NCBI RefSeq assembly: GCF_932526225.1
Contig: NC_064040.1
Coordinates: forward strand, 7,785,181 to 7,849,180
Source: Nematostella vectensis
Taxonomy: Eukaryota > Cnidaria > Anthozoa > Actiniaria > Edwardsiidae
Direction of reading: 5' to 3'
Length of the DNA: 64,000 nucleotides
Shown: piece after piece, positions 11,656 to 60,457 of the stretch
Position numbering within the stretch: position 1 is the first letter of the stretch
How the letters are laid out: every line of letters starts with the position of its first letter
Program-made: the position numbers and the translations under genes
The notes under the pieces: generated by a model
The model's input: the letters and a program-made list of their open reading frames with translations, nothing else
What the model was told of the DNA's origin: nothing
The model's database searches: none

Positions 11656-14109
11656 TCATTTCTCAGGGAGATCTTCAGTCGTGGGATTAGTCCTTTTTTG
11701 CATACTTGTAACAAGAGATGTTTTCCATTTGTCCTCTGGGACTAACTTGGCCCATTCTGGTATTGCAGAGCTTGGAAGTGTGATGTTGGACATGACTTGT
11801 CGGATAAGGTCAACTTGATCTAAGGAAGTAAAAATAATGTTAGAACTAACAGCACAAAAATCAAAAGGTCGCATAGTTTTAATAAATCATAGCTATATTT
11901 AAAAAAAAAATAAGAGCGAATTTTAACGATTAAACATATTCTTAAGAAAATTGTGTTTATGTAGTGGGGTGCTAATTCTCATGAAAATATTTTTTGCATA
12001 CTTATTTATGACAGCCATCAATTGGTTCATAAATATAAAACAAGCATGTAAAAAGTTAATTTGTTTAATGTTTTTAACATTAAAAGACTGTAGGATACAA
12101 GTTTTATTGTTTTAACAATTTCATGTCTGTGGACATGAATACAAAAAAAAAACTTTCTGTAAAGAACTGGGCATTTATTAACATGATTGTTTATACAACT
12201 TGGTTCACTTATTAATTTTAACACATCTGCCAAGCTTACCGCTGTCCATTTGAGCTGCTCTAGCGGCAACACTGGGTAAGTTGGTATCTATCGCACTTGC
12301 TGATAAGATAGTAGCAGTTGAATCCTGCCTTGCTGTTGACAATGAATTGGAAGCTACTTCTGTATTGTTGGACTCATCCTGAAATATTTAAATGAACCAC
12401 ACAAAATTAACATGAAGTTGATGTACAAAATAGCCTCTGTCCACTAGGGGATCTAGGGGGGGGGGGGGGGTAGGGGTTTAACCCCTCCACTTTGCACTGC
12501 CAGAAAGCCCTATGTAAAAAGAATTACCCCTCCCCCTTTGTCACTGAGCCAAACCCCCCTTTAGCAAAAAGCTCTAGATCCGCCTATGCTGTCACCCGCT
12601 GTTTTATCATCCTAGTAAAGTGTGGGAAAGCTAATTTGGGAAATTTTGGGAATTTGGTAAAAAAACATAATATTTTAATTTTAGATGGTTGATGAAGAAT
12701 TATTCCCATAATTTGTCTTTCAATATTGGTTGAAAACAATAACAAAGATGTGGCTGATAAGGGCTTTTTAAAAAAAAAAAGGCTTGTGGACACAAGTGAC
12801 AAAATAGAACGAGTGCAATGAGGAACATACCAATGCAATCTTCTATTGTTGTCATAATGCTACACTTATTACACACTTTTGTTGTTATGCTGCTAAATTA
12901 CATCAAGCTTCATAAAACAATAAATCCTCATTAAAAAGGACCTCAATGAGGTAGAGCTATACAACATATAACATTTTGCATAATTTTTTTTTGATAATCA
13001 ACTGAGCAACAACAGCTTGTGTAGCAAGCACGAAGGGCAGAGATGATGATTATTTGCATGTGAAGACAGAAGAGAAACAAGAGGGAGCAATTGAAGTTAA
13101 CCTGTGTTCTTTTAAAGTAGGCCCCTATAGCTCAGGGGCCGGTTGCACAAAGCCTGGATAAGTCTTATCCACCGGTTAAATCCTTACCCAGCGTATAAAA
13201 GCTATCCAAGTGGCGTGATTTGGTTGCACAAAGCCGGAATAAAAGTTATCCAGCGGTTAAAGTTATCCGGATGATAAAGGTCGGATAAAATCTTATCCAC
13301 ATAATAAATGTGAAGAAAAAACAAAATGGCATCTTGCTTTCAATTTTTTTTGTCAGAATTTAGATTAATTTTAGACGCAGCGAAAGTTGAAACACATGCA
13401 AACGACGAATTTTACTCTTGGTAAATTTACAATTAACTACGAACTTACATGCAGCTTTGGCAGGACTGGAATCAAACTATATTGTCCGTTCTGTCGAGAA
13501 ATGTGACTCCCAAAAACAGGAAGAAGCTAAACACTATCCCCTGTGATCATTCAATGATTTACATGCACTTTGCTTCGATAAACTGTTTGTTTTCTGGCAT
13601 TTTAAGTAGCTTTTTCAATGGTCTCCAATGGCTCATCAACTTCTTTACTTCAAGCAATGCCTAGTATATTTAGAAGTATCAATTCCGAAAGGTTGAGGGG
13701 ACTTAAATAGAGGTAAAGGGTATAACCCTATTAGACATCAGCCTAATAACACCCCCACTACCACCCCCCTGAAATTTCAATGTTGCATCTTTTAGAATGC
13801 TAAGTCACATAATATCAATTCATAGTAAACGAGCGTAGAAAGCTCTTCGCAGGAGGGTACAGTAATACTCGCCTGCGTTTCTTGTACATAGCCAATCGGT
13901 GCTTCAGAACCGTCGTCCATTGAGAGCGGTACGTACCCCTGGCTAGCGTCGCCATCATCGTCTTCTTCGCTCGAGCTTGACTCATCTATCGCCACGACGA
14001 CTGGTTCTTCCTCGGATTCCGATCCATTACAGTCCTGAGGGATATCTTTGGGGGATATTTGTGGAGTCATGAAGACGGGAAAAGCATTTGTTTCATCAGG
14101 ATTTGACAT
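11656..14109 (-). CDS. MEA1: Male-enhanced antigen 1 homologue
   Basis: Three exons give about 179 residues: 13873-14109, 12240-12378 and 11656-11819. The C-terminal block (MDSDQVDLIRQVMSNITLP, then IPEWAK and W-K) matches vertebrate MEA1 (MDPEHVELVKRTMAG, VPAWAR). The middle has the GY-x2-PL motif after an acidic serine-rich stretch, as in MEA1, and total length matches (human about 185). MEA1 is a conserved small acidic protein of poorly known function. Exon 2 to exon 3 is a clean GTAAGC/TTAG intron in phase 1. The exon 1 end is uncertain: exon 2 must be entered in phase 0, and the best border is CAG followed by GCGAGT, a GC-AG intron; GT alternatives in phase 0 lie nearby. It is divergent from the WD40-SOCS gene. 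Confidence 0.85.
13133..13302. repeat. Short dispersed element, two imperfect units
   Basis: Starts with CAGGGGCCGGTTGCACAAAG. A second unit at about 13221 starts with GGTTGCACAAAGCC. Both carry TTATCC and CGGTTAAA motifs. This style of GGTTGCACAAA element is, from memory, common as non-autonomous DNA-transposon debris in invertebrate genomes. It lies in the first MEA1 intron. Confidence 0.5.
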
Positions 14110-14727
14110 GAATTTCAGTCGCTTTTCTTGTACTACTCCGTTTTGTTGTTGATGGTGTCAAGAAAGCCATCCCATGATCCAGTGCGGCAAGTGACCGGTA
14201 CACAGGCTACCCAAAAAGGCAAAGAATTTTAACAACATATTGCTCTCGAAAATTCAATAAATTAATTTTCCTTCTGCTGTTCAGATCAAATACTTATGTT
14301 CATAATGTATTTCTTTAAGTCTTTAAGAATAATCTACCAAAAATGGAAAAATATCGCGATTTGTTATTCATGATTATAGTTGTTGTTTTAGACTGGAACC
14401 AGTGGCTGATCGTTTTCTAAGTTATAACCCCATGACTATTATCCAGGAAATTTAAAGAGTAGATTTGAGACAAAAACAAATACTTCTAATTAAATGGTGA
14501 TCAGGGTAGGGTGGGTGGAGTGGAGGTTTCCCCTTTCCATGCTGGTCAGCAGTATACCAAGATATAGCATTTAGCTGCCATCTTGTTTATTTAGGGTTTT
14601 TTGTCGGTCGACGAAAAGTCGAGTTGTTTTCCCTTTCGCCTGATAAAGACTTCATCCATTACAAGACGCAAACTCATTAGGAAGAAAACACCGTCATGAC
14701 TCGCCTGGGTCTGTTTGAGATCAAATA
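14110..14727. promoter_or_regulatory. Divergent promoter region between MEA1 and the WD40-SOCS gene
   Basis: The two start codons are 618 bp apart on opposite strands, a head-to-head layout suggesting a shared regulatory region. I see no TATA box at a convincing position on either side. Confidence 0.4.
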
Positions 14728-16089
14728 ATGGGAAACAAATCGGGGAAATCCTCGAAGAAGAGATTGAATTGGGATATTGACAAGTCGACAACATCCACCC
14801 TTCCATCACGTCCGCTGCAGCATCTACGATGCTTCCCACAGGATAGAAATGGCTACATGTCCAACACAGCTAGAATAGTAGCTCAGCTACATCATCTAAA
14901 GAGCGGTCAAACTAGGACAGATTACGGTGAGGAAATCCGTTGCTGTGTGTTCGCCCCAGACGACGAAACCACTATTCTCACAACATCTAATCCCTGTGGT
15001 CCGAATGTACGGCCTGAGGAAGGACTTGGGCATTTTCGCGTGTTTGATGTATCCAGGGGTGAATGTAAAAAGGAGATTACTACATATTACTCCCAGGAAT
15101 GCGATATTTCGTCGGATGGCGACTCGATCGCTTTCGTGATGAACGCAACTAAAGGGGAAGTCGCCCGAATAAAACGAAACAGAACGTCACTTAGTGGGGT
15201 TTCGGAAAAGCTTGAAAAATTCCAGCCCGAATGCAATGGGCTTATCGGCCAAACAATGATCTGCAAATTCTCTCCGGACAATTGCTACTTGCTAAGTGCG
15301 GCATGCGTTGATTTTCACACTATTCGCGAAACGAATGAATTGCGAGTGTGGAATGTGAAGTCAATGGACATGATCAAGAGCGTGGTATTACGTGATCTTT
15401 CAGACTTCTGTGGGTTTGTTACGAGCTGTAATTTCTCCCCTGATGGATCTTTTATCGCTTTTTCTACCTCCCAAGAGCAGTTATGCGTCCTTAAAGCAAA
15501 AACTCTGGAGATTGTTTGTGTTCTGCGCAAGAGATGCAGGGGAAACAAGTGTTGGTGTGTGTTTAATCCCAGATACAGAAATGGGGTATTGGCATGTTGC
15601 CTGCAGGATGGCCGAATTGAGATCTGGACCCGAGAAGACACTGCCCCACACCCTACCCTTAGCTGTGACCCGCAGGTTACGTACACCTGTGATAAGCAGC
15701 AACGGGTGACATCAAGTGCTAGGCTCTACTCGTGTCAATATTCAAAGGATGGTAAATATCTGGCAGCTGGGACATCAGAAGCAAATATTATTCTATTGGA
15801 TCCAGACTCTTTAAGTACATTACTTGTGTTGGATTGCAAGGCAGTATCTGCGCCGAATGAAGGCATGATACAGAGTGCAATTATACACTGTATTGCTTTC
15901 TCAAACTCATGCCAGTATCTAGCTGCCGGTTATAATGATGGTGTTGTTAGGATATGGTCATTGCCAGCAAGGTTTGACTTGCAACATATGTGCCGTACTG
16001 CAATCTTGCAGTACGTCCCTGCAAACAAAATCTATTTACTCCCAATCCCTAATGCCCTGAAGGTTTATCTATTATATTGGCCACAGTAA
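14728..16089 (+). CDS. WD40-repeat protein with C-terminal SOCS box (WSB-like CUL5 adaptor)
   Basis: A single-exon ORF of 453 residues. About seven WD-like blades are recognisable by FSPD and VW/IW motifs: RCCVFAPDD, KFSPD...LRVWNV, CNFSPDGSFIAF, VFNP...RIEIWTR, CQYSKDGKYLAAGTS and CIAFSNSCQYLAAGYNDG...RIWSLP. The last 40 residues form a SOCS box: a BC box (LQHMCRTAIL) that binds Elongin B/C and a Cul5 box (LLPIP) typical of CUL5 recruiters, ending KVYLLY. By analogy with WSB1/2 it would present substrates to a CUL5 ubiquitin ligase. The N-terminus MGNKSGKSSKK fits the myristoylation pattern with a basic patch, suggesting membrane targeting. The substrate is unknown. AATAAA overlaps the stop codon (16088-16093); another lies near 16347. 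Confidence 0.85.
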   Translation: MGNKSGKSSKKRLNWDIDKSTTSTLPSRPLQHLRCFPQDRNGYMSNTARIVAQLHHLKSGQTRTDYGEEIRCCVFAPDDETTILTTSNPCGPNVRPEEGLGHFRVFDVSRGECKKEITTYYSQECDISSDGDSIAFVMNATKGEVARIKRNRTSLSGVSEKLEKFQPECNGLIGQTMICKFSPDNCYLLSAACVDFHTIRETNELRVWNVKSMDMIKSVVLRDLSDFCGFVTSCNFSPDGSFIAFSTSQEQLCVLKAKTLEIVCVLRKRCRGNKCWCVFNPRYRNGVLACCLQDGRIEIWTREDTAPHPTLSCDPQVTYTCDKQQRVTSSARLYSCQYSKDGKYLAAGTSEANIILLDPDSLSTLLVLDCKAVSAPNEGMIQSAIIHCIAFSNSCQYLAAGYNDGVVRIWSLPARFDLQHMCRTAILQYVPANKIYLLPIPNALKVYLLYWPQ

Positions 16090-18324
16090 TAAAATTATCT
16101 TTAGAGATAAATTGAATTATAGGTATTTTCCTCATATTCTGAGTTTAAAAGCATTAGATCCAAATGCTTTGCTCTATGTTTTTTAACATTGTTTTAAGCA
16201 CAAGAAAAGCAATACTACAAGAATGCCACAGACATTTGTTACAAATCAGTCATCTAACTCTCAATTATGGTATCACTCGATATTACAGAAAGAATTAATA
16301 GAAAATACTGTTATCTATTAAATCTTGATAATTGGCCATCAATATCTAAATAAAATAAGAAATTCTCCATCTGTACTAACACACATATACAAATACATAC
16401 ACAATGTTAATTTTGTCCTCTCATTAATAATATATTCCTGTGCATCAGACAAAAAATCATTACAATTTAAAGTCAAGAAAGATATATGGTCAATAAAAGA
16501 ATACCCAGATTATTTAAAAATAGTCTTATTAGATGGTTTGATCTTATAATTTCATTTTTCCAATTTTTCTTGCACAATTTAAATGAAAATACTTTAAATA
16601 TGAACAAAATATCCATAATGTGGTTAGGGTTTTTTATTGTCTGTTTGTACTTAAGGCTTCCCTGCACTGGTTAGCCATATTTCAAGAGCTCTTAATTTAG
16701 TATTACAACTGTAAAATATTTTTAATTTAATTTCTATTCATTTGTTTGATTTATTTTTCTCAATATGGGTTTATGAAATTTCTACATTCATGATCACTAT
16801 GATATGCTAGGTTTTCCTTTTTGTTTTTTTTTTGGGGGGGGGTGAATTTTGTACTTTAGTTATTATAATTTCTAGAATCAATTACATTTAACCTGTGTTA
16901 ACAGTGTTTGTCATTAGGTTTTGAGCTTAATCAGTAAACTTGATTTTAAATAATCCCCCAAAACAACAGACACTGTCATTTATCTCTAATCTTCACGGTG
17001 CATTTTTAAGAGATTTGTGGTTGGATTAATATTCAGCACATAGCCATTAAGGAATCACAAAGTAAATCAACAGTACAATCTAAATTCAGCGATAAACATG
17101 TCTGAACCTTGAGTAATTTCGAGACTGCATTGAAAGCAAGAATTGAGTGAGCACTAAGAAAGGTTTTTAGAGTCAATACATGTATAAAGACAAGAAGATG
17201 TGGAATTCTAGGTATACAATATTACTTTACATAGTCACAATCCTTCTTTGAAGTCATATACCTATAATGTATAATGACTAACATAAAAAAATAATAGCAA
17301 CATATGTACAACAAAATTTAGATGATGTCAATCTACTTTGAAGCTTGTTTTATTTCATTTTCCTTTTATTTTAGACTTTCTTAAATGTATTTTGCTACCT
17401 GTTTGTGGATGATTTCATCATTTTCATTCCAATTATATAAGTAAGCAGATCGACCCATGATCAATCAATCCTTGCCTTTTTTTCATAAATACTTCAGAAT
17501 TTTTTCCATCCTGAAGATGACCCCTCCCCATAATAAACCACAGTAGACACACCCACTATCTATCAATTATTGCCTTTTTATTCAGAAATACACAACTTTT
17601 TTCCACCCGTAGAAGACACCGCCCCACCCCCCTATGAAACACAACAGTAGACGCACCCAGGATCTATTATCCTTGCCTTTTTATTCAGCAATACTTCACA
17701 TTAGAATTTTCTTCCAGGAGTTTTTCCCACCCTGTCACCCTGTAAAGGACCCCCCTCATAATACATGACAAAAGACACCAGAATGATACATAGATGTTAT
17801 AAATGGGATAAACTTGTGTGGCAGTAGTTGATAAATATACCAGAATGAATGGTCAAAAAGAACAAAAATTGTAAAATATGAAAAAATCTGATCTTTGTTT
17901 TTATGTAGACCAGATTTCTAGAAAAAAATTGAATTAAGGAGAGCAAAAATTGATATTAAACTAAAAGACATTCTGCATATTTTATTTTTTGTTAGAAAAT
18001 AAAAGAGAAAAAACTTCTATCATTTGTTCTATTATATACACAAAGTACATTACTTAAACCATTAATATAAAAGGACTTAAATAGATTAGAAAATATAATT
18101 TGCAACCATAATGCTATAAAGACCTCAATAAATATCAGTTATCATCATAATTATGATGCTTACAATAGCATCTACATTTACTATAAAGGATGGTAGTGAA
18201 ATGTCAATATTTTGTGAGACCAAAAGATGCAGGGTTTGAAAATTGAAGATCAAGACCGAGAAATTCCATCTTCATAAAATCTGAGACTGAGATTTTGATA
18301 GCTTTCAGGGACCATTCCCTTATC
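16090..18324. other. Intergenic, AT-rich
   Basis: No supported gene. It separates the convergent WD40-SOCS and C2H2 genes and should contain both 3' UTRs. A poly-T/G tract lies near 16830 and a diverged tandem repeat at 17443-17775. Confidence 0.6.
17443..17775. repeat. Diverged tandem repeat, about 115-125 bp, three units
   Basis: Each unit has CTTGCCTTTTT or TTGCCTTTTTATTCAG, then TTTTTTCCACCC-like sequence, a C-rich run, and CA-x-AGTAGAC-x-CACCC. Units are about 70-85 percent alike by eye. Confidence 0.6.
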
Positions 18325-21300
18325 TTAGTCTTTTATCTCTACTTTTACTTGTTGATGCAGCCTTGCGTCAAGAGGAGGTATTTCCTTTGTATTCCCATCT
18401 TGTTCCATTTCCTCCTCTTGGTCACCTTCACTCCACTCCCCTCCCCCGACAGATCTAGGAGAGTTTCCAGTCTGGTTGCCATAGTGACTTATCATAGCAT
18501 CATCAACCTCTGCATCTCCTGTGAAGACAGCAAAAGAACAGGGGCATTGGTAAAAAGCTGTATCATGAGAAAGCCATTTCTTGATCACAGATGTGGTACA
18601 TTTTAACAAACAAACATTTTAAGGTCAGAATATTTTCTAGGAAATGTGTTTTCTCATCTGTGCTATTTTCCGTGGAACGTGAGAAAGAGGAAAGAAATTA
18701 CTTACTGTATGTAAGATATTACATATGATTCATACCATATAATTTGTGTCAACCATATCCAAATACACAATGAAAAGCAGATGGGGTGATTGTCCTATCT
18801 TTTAGGGTATAAAATTTCAACCAACTGCTATCCCTTAGGGGTTGTTGAAGGATTTTTCAGAATCTGCTATCTGTTAGCCTATAAAATTCAAACAGCTGCT
18901 ATTCCTTAGAGGGTGTTTGACGGTTTTATCCAATTCAATCTCTTACAGTTAAAAATTCCTTCGACCACACCCAATTTTCTATCCCTCAAGGTTAAATTTG
19001 ATTTTGATGACGTTCACCCCTGTCTGTTTTTTTATCGGAGTCCCCCGGAGTTTCTTGCCAAGAAAGCAAAAATGTACCTTTCATGTCTATTAGGTCACCT
19101 TCACTCAGTATAATATAATTTAGACAGCGTATTGATAATAGTTCAAATAAATCTCATGTGCACTCCTCCACTCACCAGCTTTGAAGTGTAAGTTAGTCAC
19201 ATGCCTCCTTAGATGACTAGGGTTGTTGAAGGCCTTGGTACAAAAGTTGCACTTATATGGCCTTTCCCCTGTGTGAATAAGTATGTGCCTTTGTAGATTG
19301 CCAGAAATACTGAAGCCCTTGTTGCAGTGAGGGCACCGATATGGCTGTTCACCAGTATGCACACGCTGATGTTTTCTTAAAGAGCTGTACTCAGCAAAAG
19401 ACCTGTAAAAATTCAGACAATTGAATTATTACAACTGAATTATAATTCTAAGGGATGGGACTTTGCCTTATTGCGGTTGACAGCAAATTACCCACTAAGA
19501 GATAACACATTGGGTGTGGTTGAAGTGATGTTTAACCCTAGGGGATAGCTATAAAAAGAAACATATTTTCACTGTTCCTGGATTTTTATTAGAGCCCATC
19601 TGTAAGACACTACCATTCAGCCATCTGGTTGTTATTGCAAAGGATTGGAAAGGACTCCCCCAAGGGACAGCAGCTATCTTAAAAGATGAGCCCCCTGTCT
19701 TCATTGAGTCCCAAGTCTCTAATTTACACCATACTGTGCACAAGGCCTAATACGTATGGCATATTGTCAAACATTTACATTTACCTGTTGCAGCTGTCAC
19801 ACTTGTAAGGTTTCTCACCAGTGTGAACACGAATGTGTTTCTGCAACGAGCCTGGATCTCGGAAAGCTTTAGGACAGTAAGAACACTTATGAGGCCGCTT
19901 CTTCATGTGTGTCAGATGGTGTGCATCCAATGCAGATATGTCGCGGAACCGCATGAAACACACTGTACACATGTAGTGTTGACCATCATCAGTGTGAAAC
20001 TCAAGGTGCTTCTGGAGGCCAAGAGGGCTACGGAAAAGTTGTGAGCAAACCTCACACTTGTAGGACATTTTATTATCTGAGTCTGTAGTTTTTTCTTTGT
20101 CTTTTCCAATCCCCTCTTCTGATTCATACCTATAGGAACTTTCACAACTTTTACTGGCATTTCCGGTGCCATTTGAAGTCTCCATCTGGGTAACCATAGT
20201 AACATCTGTTGAGCTGGGTGCTATGGTTTTTGGAGCTGGGATTATTTTAAGGAGAACTGGTTGGCTTGCAGTGGCTAGATTTGGTAATTTATCTAATGAT
20301 GATCTCATAATATAAACCTTCTGTGGTGGTCTATTATTCTTGTCATTGTGCTGTCTTATAATGCTGGATGTGTTGACCTTAGTTCCACTTGATGCAATGC
20401 TCTGAGGAACAGCTTTAATAGGCAGAGCCTGGCTAGAAGTCATTGTTATTTGGACATTTGAGGTGGGCACTTGGACGTCACTCCTAACTATGCTCTCATT
20501 TCTGCTAGGGCCATCTTTAACATTTGTAGAAGTAACTTGTGTCACACTTTTTTCTACCTTACATAGCCTCTGAGGTTCGACTCCTGCACTAAGACTATTT
20601 TCCACTGACGCAACTCTTGGAGCTTCACTCACATGTTGAACTTTTGCCTCAACTGTAACAATTGAGTTAGATGTTGTTTTAGCTACTTCTAAGGCAGGTA
20701 ATTCAACAGCACTTTCATGAAATCCTGGAGCTATTTCTCCTGTCCTGAGCTCATCTGAACAAGGCTTTTTGAGATTTGTAAATTCAGTACTTTGGGGGGT
20801 ATTACTGTCATTCATCTCTTCATTTTCTGACAATCTTGTACTTGTAGGATGTAATTCTATTTCGTCACATTCCTCTTTTTCATTTGAAGGACTCATTTGA
20901 GCCTGTTTGACGCTCTGAGAATGTTGACTATCACCAACACTATCACAAGATGCAAAACCACTCTTTATATGATCCACATTGTTTTCCTTCTCTTTGTTTG
21001 CAGCCATATGGGGCAACTCATTATTTGACTTAAATGCATTTGGTATATCTCCGTCATTACTATGGTTAAGCAGCTCTGATCTTGTATTTTCTTCCTCTTC
21101 CATGACAGTACATCTTTTAGCCGTTACTGCTACAGCATTGATGGAAGGATTACACATATTGATAAGAATTTGTGCAACATCCATCTCAGCGGAAGAGCTA
21201 CCAGATTCCACTCTTTCAGATGGTTCTTTTGCCTTTGGGCTTTCCCAATCAATTCTTTGTTGTTCCACATCACCCATCACCCGTCTTAACATGTTTGGTG

Positions 21301-21748
21301 CAGGATACGGAAAATATGGAACCATCCCCATAAACCCACTGAATGGCACAAGAAATGCAGGAGGCAGAAATAAACCTGACATGAACTTGTTTTCCGAATT
21401 TCTTCCCATTTGGTTTTCAATTCCTGATATATTTTGAGATTGCTCTATTTTTTTATTCCCCAGCTCCTCAACCACAGGTTCAGCAAATCCTGCTGTACTA
21501 GATGTAGTCTTTAAATCAATTATGGTTGTTGATCCTGCAGTATGATCGATGCAAGTGCTTGGTGTTCCAAAGTTTGCAGCACCAAATTCTGGCATAGATA
21601 ATGGCGTATGGCCCCGGAACACATTTTTGGGCATAATTGGCATGACCATAGGTACAAAGGGGAAAAACTGCCCCAACGGAAACGGCATCCCCATTACCAC
21701 CGGCTTAGGGGAACCCACGGAATGGGGCTCATCTTGGTTGTTGGACAT
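18325..21748 (-). CDS. C2H2 zinc-finger protein, six fingers
   Basis: Three coding exons, 19785-21748, 19176-19402 and 18325-18518, join in frame to about 794 residues. An acceptor (run of T then AG) seven bases before the ATG shows an upstream 5' UTR exon. Residues 1-560 are low-complexity, proline- and serine-rich with no domain I recognise. Six C2H2 fingers follow from about residue 562: YKCEVC, YMCTVC, HKCSYC, YKCDSC, YRCPHC and YKCNFC. Three of the linkers are TGE(K/Q/R)P. The intron after the first coding exon splits finger four. The tail ends with the motif VKVEIKD, which resembles a SUMO site (V-K-x-E). It is probably a DNA-binding regulator; no orthologue is named because linker and finger residues alone do not settle it. 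Confidence 0.85.
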
Positions 21749-24692
21749 TTTCAACCTAAAAAAAAGTAGAGAAAAAAAAAGGTGAGCAATCGTCCCTAAT
21801 TGAGAAATGTATTCAATTTTTAACATAGCATTCTTTGGAATACTTATGGAAAATTAATAAAACGTTTTCTAGATCACCAAAATCCAAAAGTGGTTGAATG
21901 AGAAATGCTTTCATGCATAAAACTTTAAGTTTAGTTTATGTGGACTGTATTTACTCCAATAAACTCACCCTCGAATAAATAAAGTTTATACTTCAAAGCA
22001 TTTTCATGGTGCAAATATATTTTGGTGGCTCCAAAGTTGTAATTTATTACGTAATGTATATGTATGCTGTTGTATATGTGTGTACATATACATACATGCT
22101 ATTGCTTCCACTACTATTTACATAAATACTCCAACCTTGACAGCGCAGTAAAATGCTGTGTCGCTTTCAATTCGATTTATTGAAAAAATAAGGTATTTGA
22201 TATTTAACAAAAAATAATTAAAAATTCTTCATGCGGTGGGGTTACTCTATGGTTTGACAATAATTAATATTTAGGTATAAGGGCTACACGATAGTCAGTT
22301 TTCGAATCAAAGAAAACGTTAAGCAGAGACTCGGTCGTCGGCTCGATCGTGCAAGGGCAGATGCGGCATGATGTCATAACCAGATGATTTATTTGCTCAT
22401 TTGTCATGTTTCACGTAAAATACCGCTACTAAGAAAGGTCACCGACAAAAATAACCAATTCCGACTTACGACATCAAAATCTTTAAAGAACATCTGTTGC
22501 ATTAAAGAAATACCACCCTACCTGGTTACTGATTTCTTTGTGTAGTTTTAAATCTATTTTACTTTACTTTATCCAAACGAAAACCGAAATTTCTTTGCGA
22601 GGCGTTCTCGTCGTGAATCAAGGCGAAAATATGTAAAGCAAAAGCAAGTCTGAAGAAAAATGCAGCTCATTTTCTTAAAAAAGAACCTGCCTTAAATCGA
22701 AGGGAATGCTAACTTGATCGGAGAAGTTAAAGGCAAGCCCAGTAATAACCGTAGTCGTTGTACTCACGCACGTTAGTTATGGCGGCGTGGTTGTTCCCTT
22801 CCGTTCTAGCAAATTAGTACAACCTACAATATTCTCATACCAAAGCACAACACATCAAGAGGGTTGTATCTGGAGAGCTAAACTATCTAAAAACATTTCA
22901 GGACTATTAACATGGAGAATAAATTAATGGTAACCGCGAAAAGAACCGAAGAAAATCGCTCTAACAAGAAACGACAACTAACCAGTTGCAATATCAGGGG
23001 AATCTCCTTTGCCCAGTCGCTTCGTCTACGCCAAAAACCCTTGCTCCGACGCTTTTAAAACCATTCATATCTCTTTGATATCTCTTTACTATGGCTCGAG
23101 GATCCTTTTGAGTATTACCATTCGTTATACACCTCGGTAAGCCTATTTTAAGCCGAGAAAAGGATAGCAAACTTGTGGTGTAAGTTTCGAGGGACGCAAA
23201 ACGGCGAGCGGAAAGACGAGCTATGGCTCTCGGCCTGTAGGGCATTTTGGGTAAATTCTGTCACGCTTGTCACGTGAGTGTATGTGTAATCCCCATTACC
23301 CAGTCCTTGAGTAATCAGCTTCTAGCTGCGTGTTTCGCGATAGGCAATCCCTTGTAAAGCAAGCAAGGAACGATAAAGTACACAATAAAGTTTTTTCTTT
23401 GGTATTTTTCGCTTTCGAAATTGGGTATAGCTTTTGCTTTCCATCCATATTTGTGAGCTGTTTAAATTGTGTTAAAGTTTCTTCCGTTTCGATCTGCGAA
23501 GGCTCGAGGGCACAATAAACTCTTGTTACATATTTTAAGCAACACTTGAAAATAATTTTCATGAGCTTTCAAAATTTTATAATTTCCGCAATATTCAGTG
23601 ACCATGACGCTTTACCGATAAGGCAAAGTAAAAAAAGACATGTTTATCTTCCCCGCCCGCACCCTTTTTCGGGGCCGCAAAATAATATTTTATTTATTTT
23701 TCAGTTATCTCTCCTGCTATTTGATCGTTTTAAGGCTTTTCTTACGATGTTTTTTCACCCGTTCGCAACATCGCGGAAATTTCCTTTGTGAATCGTACAA
23801 ATCTTTGATAAACCAAGGAGAAAAAACAAATAACAAATAATAAATAAAAACGGCCGCATGCTCCCATGATCTTATTAGGACGATAAATGTTTTTATTGGC
23901 CTAATAACAATAAAATTAGTTGCTAAGTTGAAAAACAACGGGAACAAAGAAATCAAAATGTCGCATTTATTTTTAAATTATTTTCTACAATATTCTATAA
24001 TATATATTTACACTTTCTACAATATTTTACAGAACATTTTCAAAGATATCTCTTTTTCCATGCTAATAGGATAATAGTATCACGACCCCTTACAAGTCTA
24101 GGAGCGCTATAGAACTCATCCATCTCACGGAAACTCTGCTATAGGCAATGTATACCGTGTACCGTGAAATTAAAGTCGCACCAATATCAACAATCATTAC
24201 AGTGTTATAAACCTCCATATAACTTCGTATATTAAACACAAACCCTCTAGTTAAAGCCACATAACAGACTTTTGGAGTTCCAGATTTTAAATTATTTTGT
24301 CGAACTCTTTAAATAAAACTCCCATCATTCAATGGGCACCTTAACCTTCATATAACGGACACATTCTTGGTTCCAGGTGTCCGATATATTGACTCTACCA
24401 CCATCTACACTTCCATCGCCTCATCACTGCTTCTTACACCACCACCAATCACTCTAATTCGCACCCACCCCCGACAACAATAACAACAGCTACCACCACC
24501 GACAACAACAGCAACAACAACCAATAACAACAGCAATAACAACCGACAACAACAACCAATAACACCACCAACAAAATCAACCAATAGCCCCACCAACAAC
24601 AAGAACTGCTACTGATACTACAAGCAAGAACAACTCCTCCATCACCACCAAACCCTCCCCCACAATCTCCCAAACCAATGCCATCTCACAAG
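21749..24692. other. 5' region of the C2H2 gene and spacer to TAF1
   Basis: A possible 5' UTR donor (CCAG|GTAGGG on the minus strand) lies near 22520. A GC-richer patch at about 22990-23250 could be the C2H2 promoter. The rest is AT-rich without a supported gene. 24400-24690, just beyond the TAF1 stop, is a CAA/CCA-rich simple repeat. Confidence 0.5.

Positions 24693-60457
<35,765 letters not shown>

Noticed and set aside
19549-19743. Minus-strand ORF of 64 codons in a C2H2 intron
   Set aside because: A vague resemblance to transposon-type sequence could not be supported by any motif.
22994-23245. Minus-strand ORF of 83 codons near the C2H2 gene promoter
   Set aside because: Composition is unlike a folded protein and it lies in a GC-richer promoter-like patch; no family match is seen.
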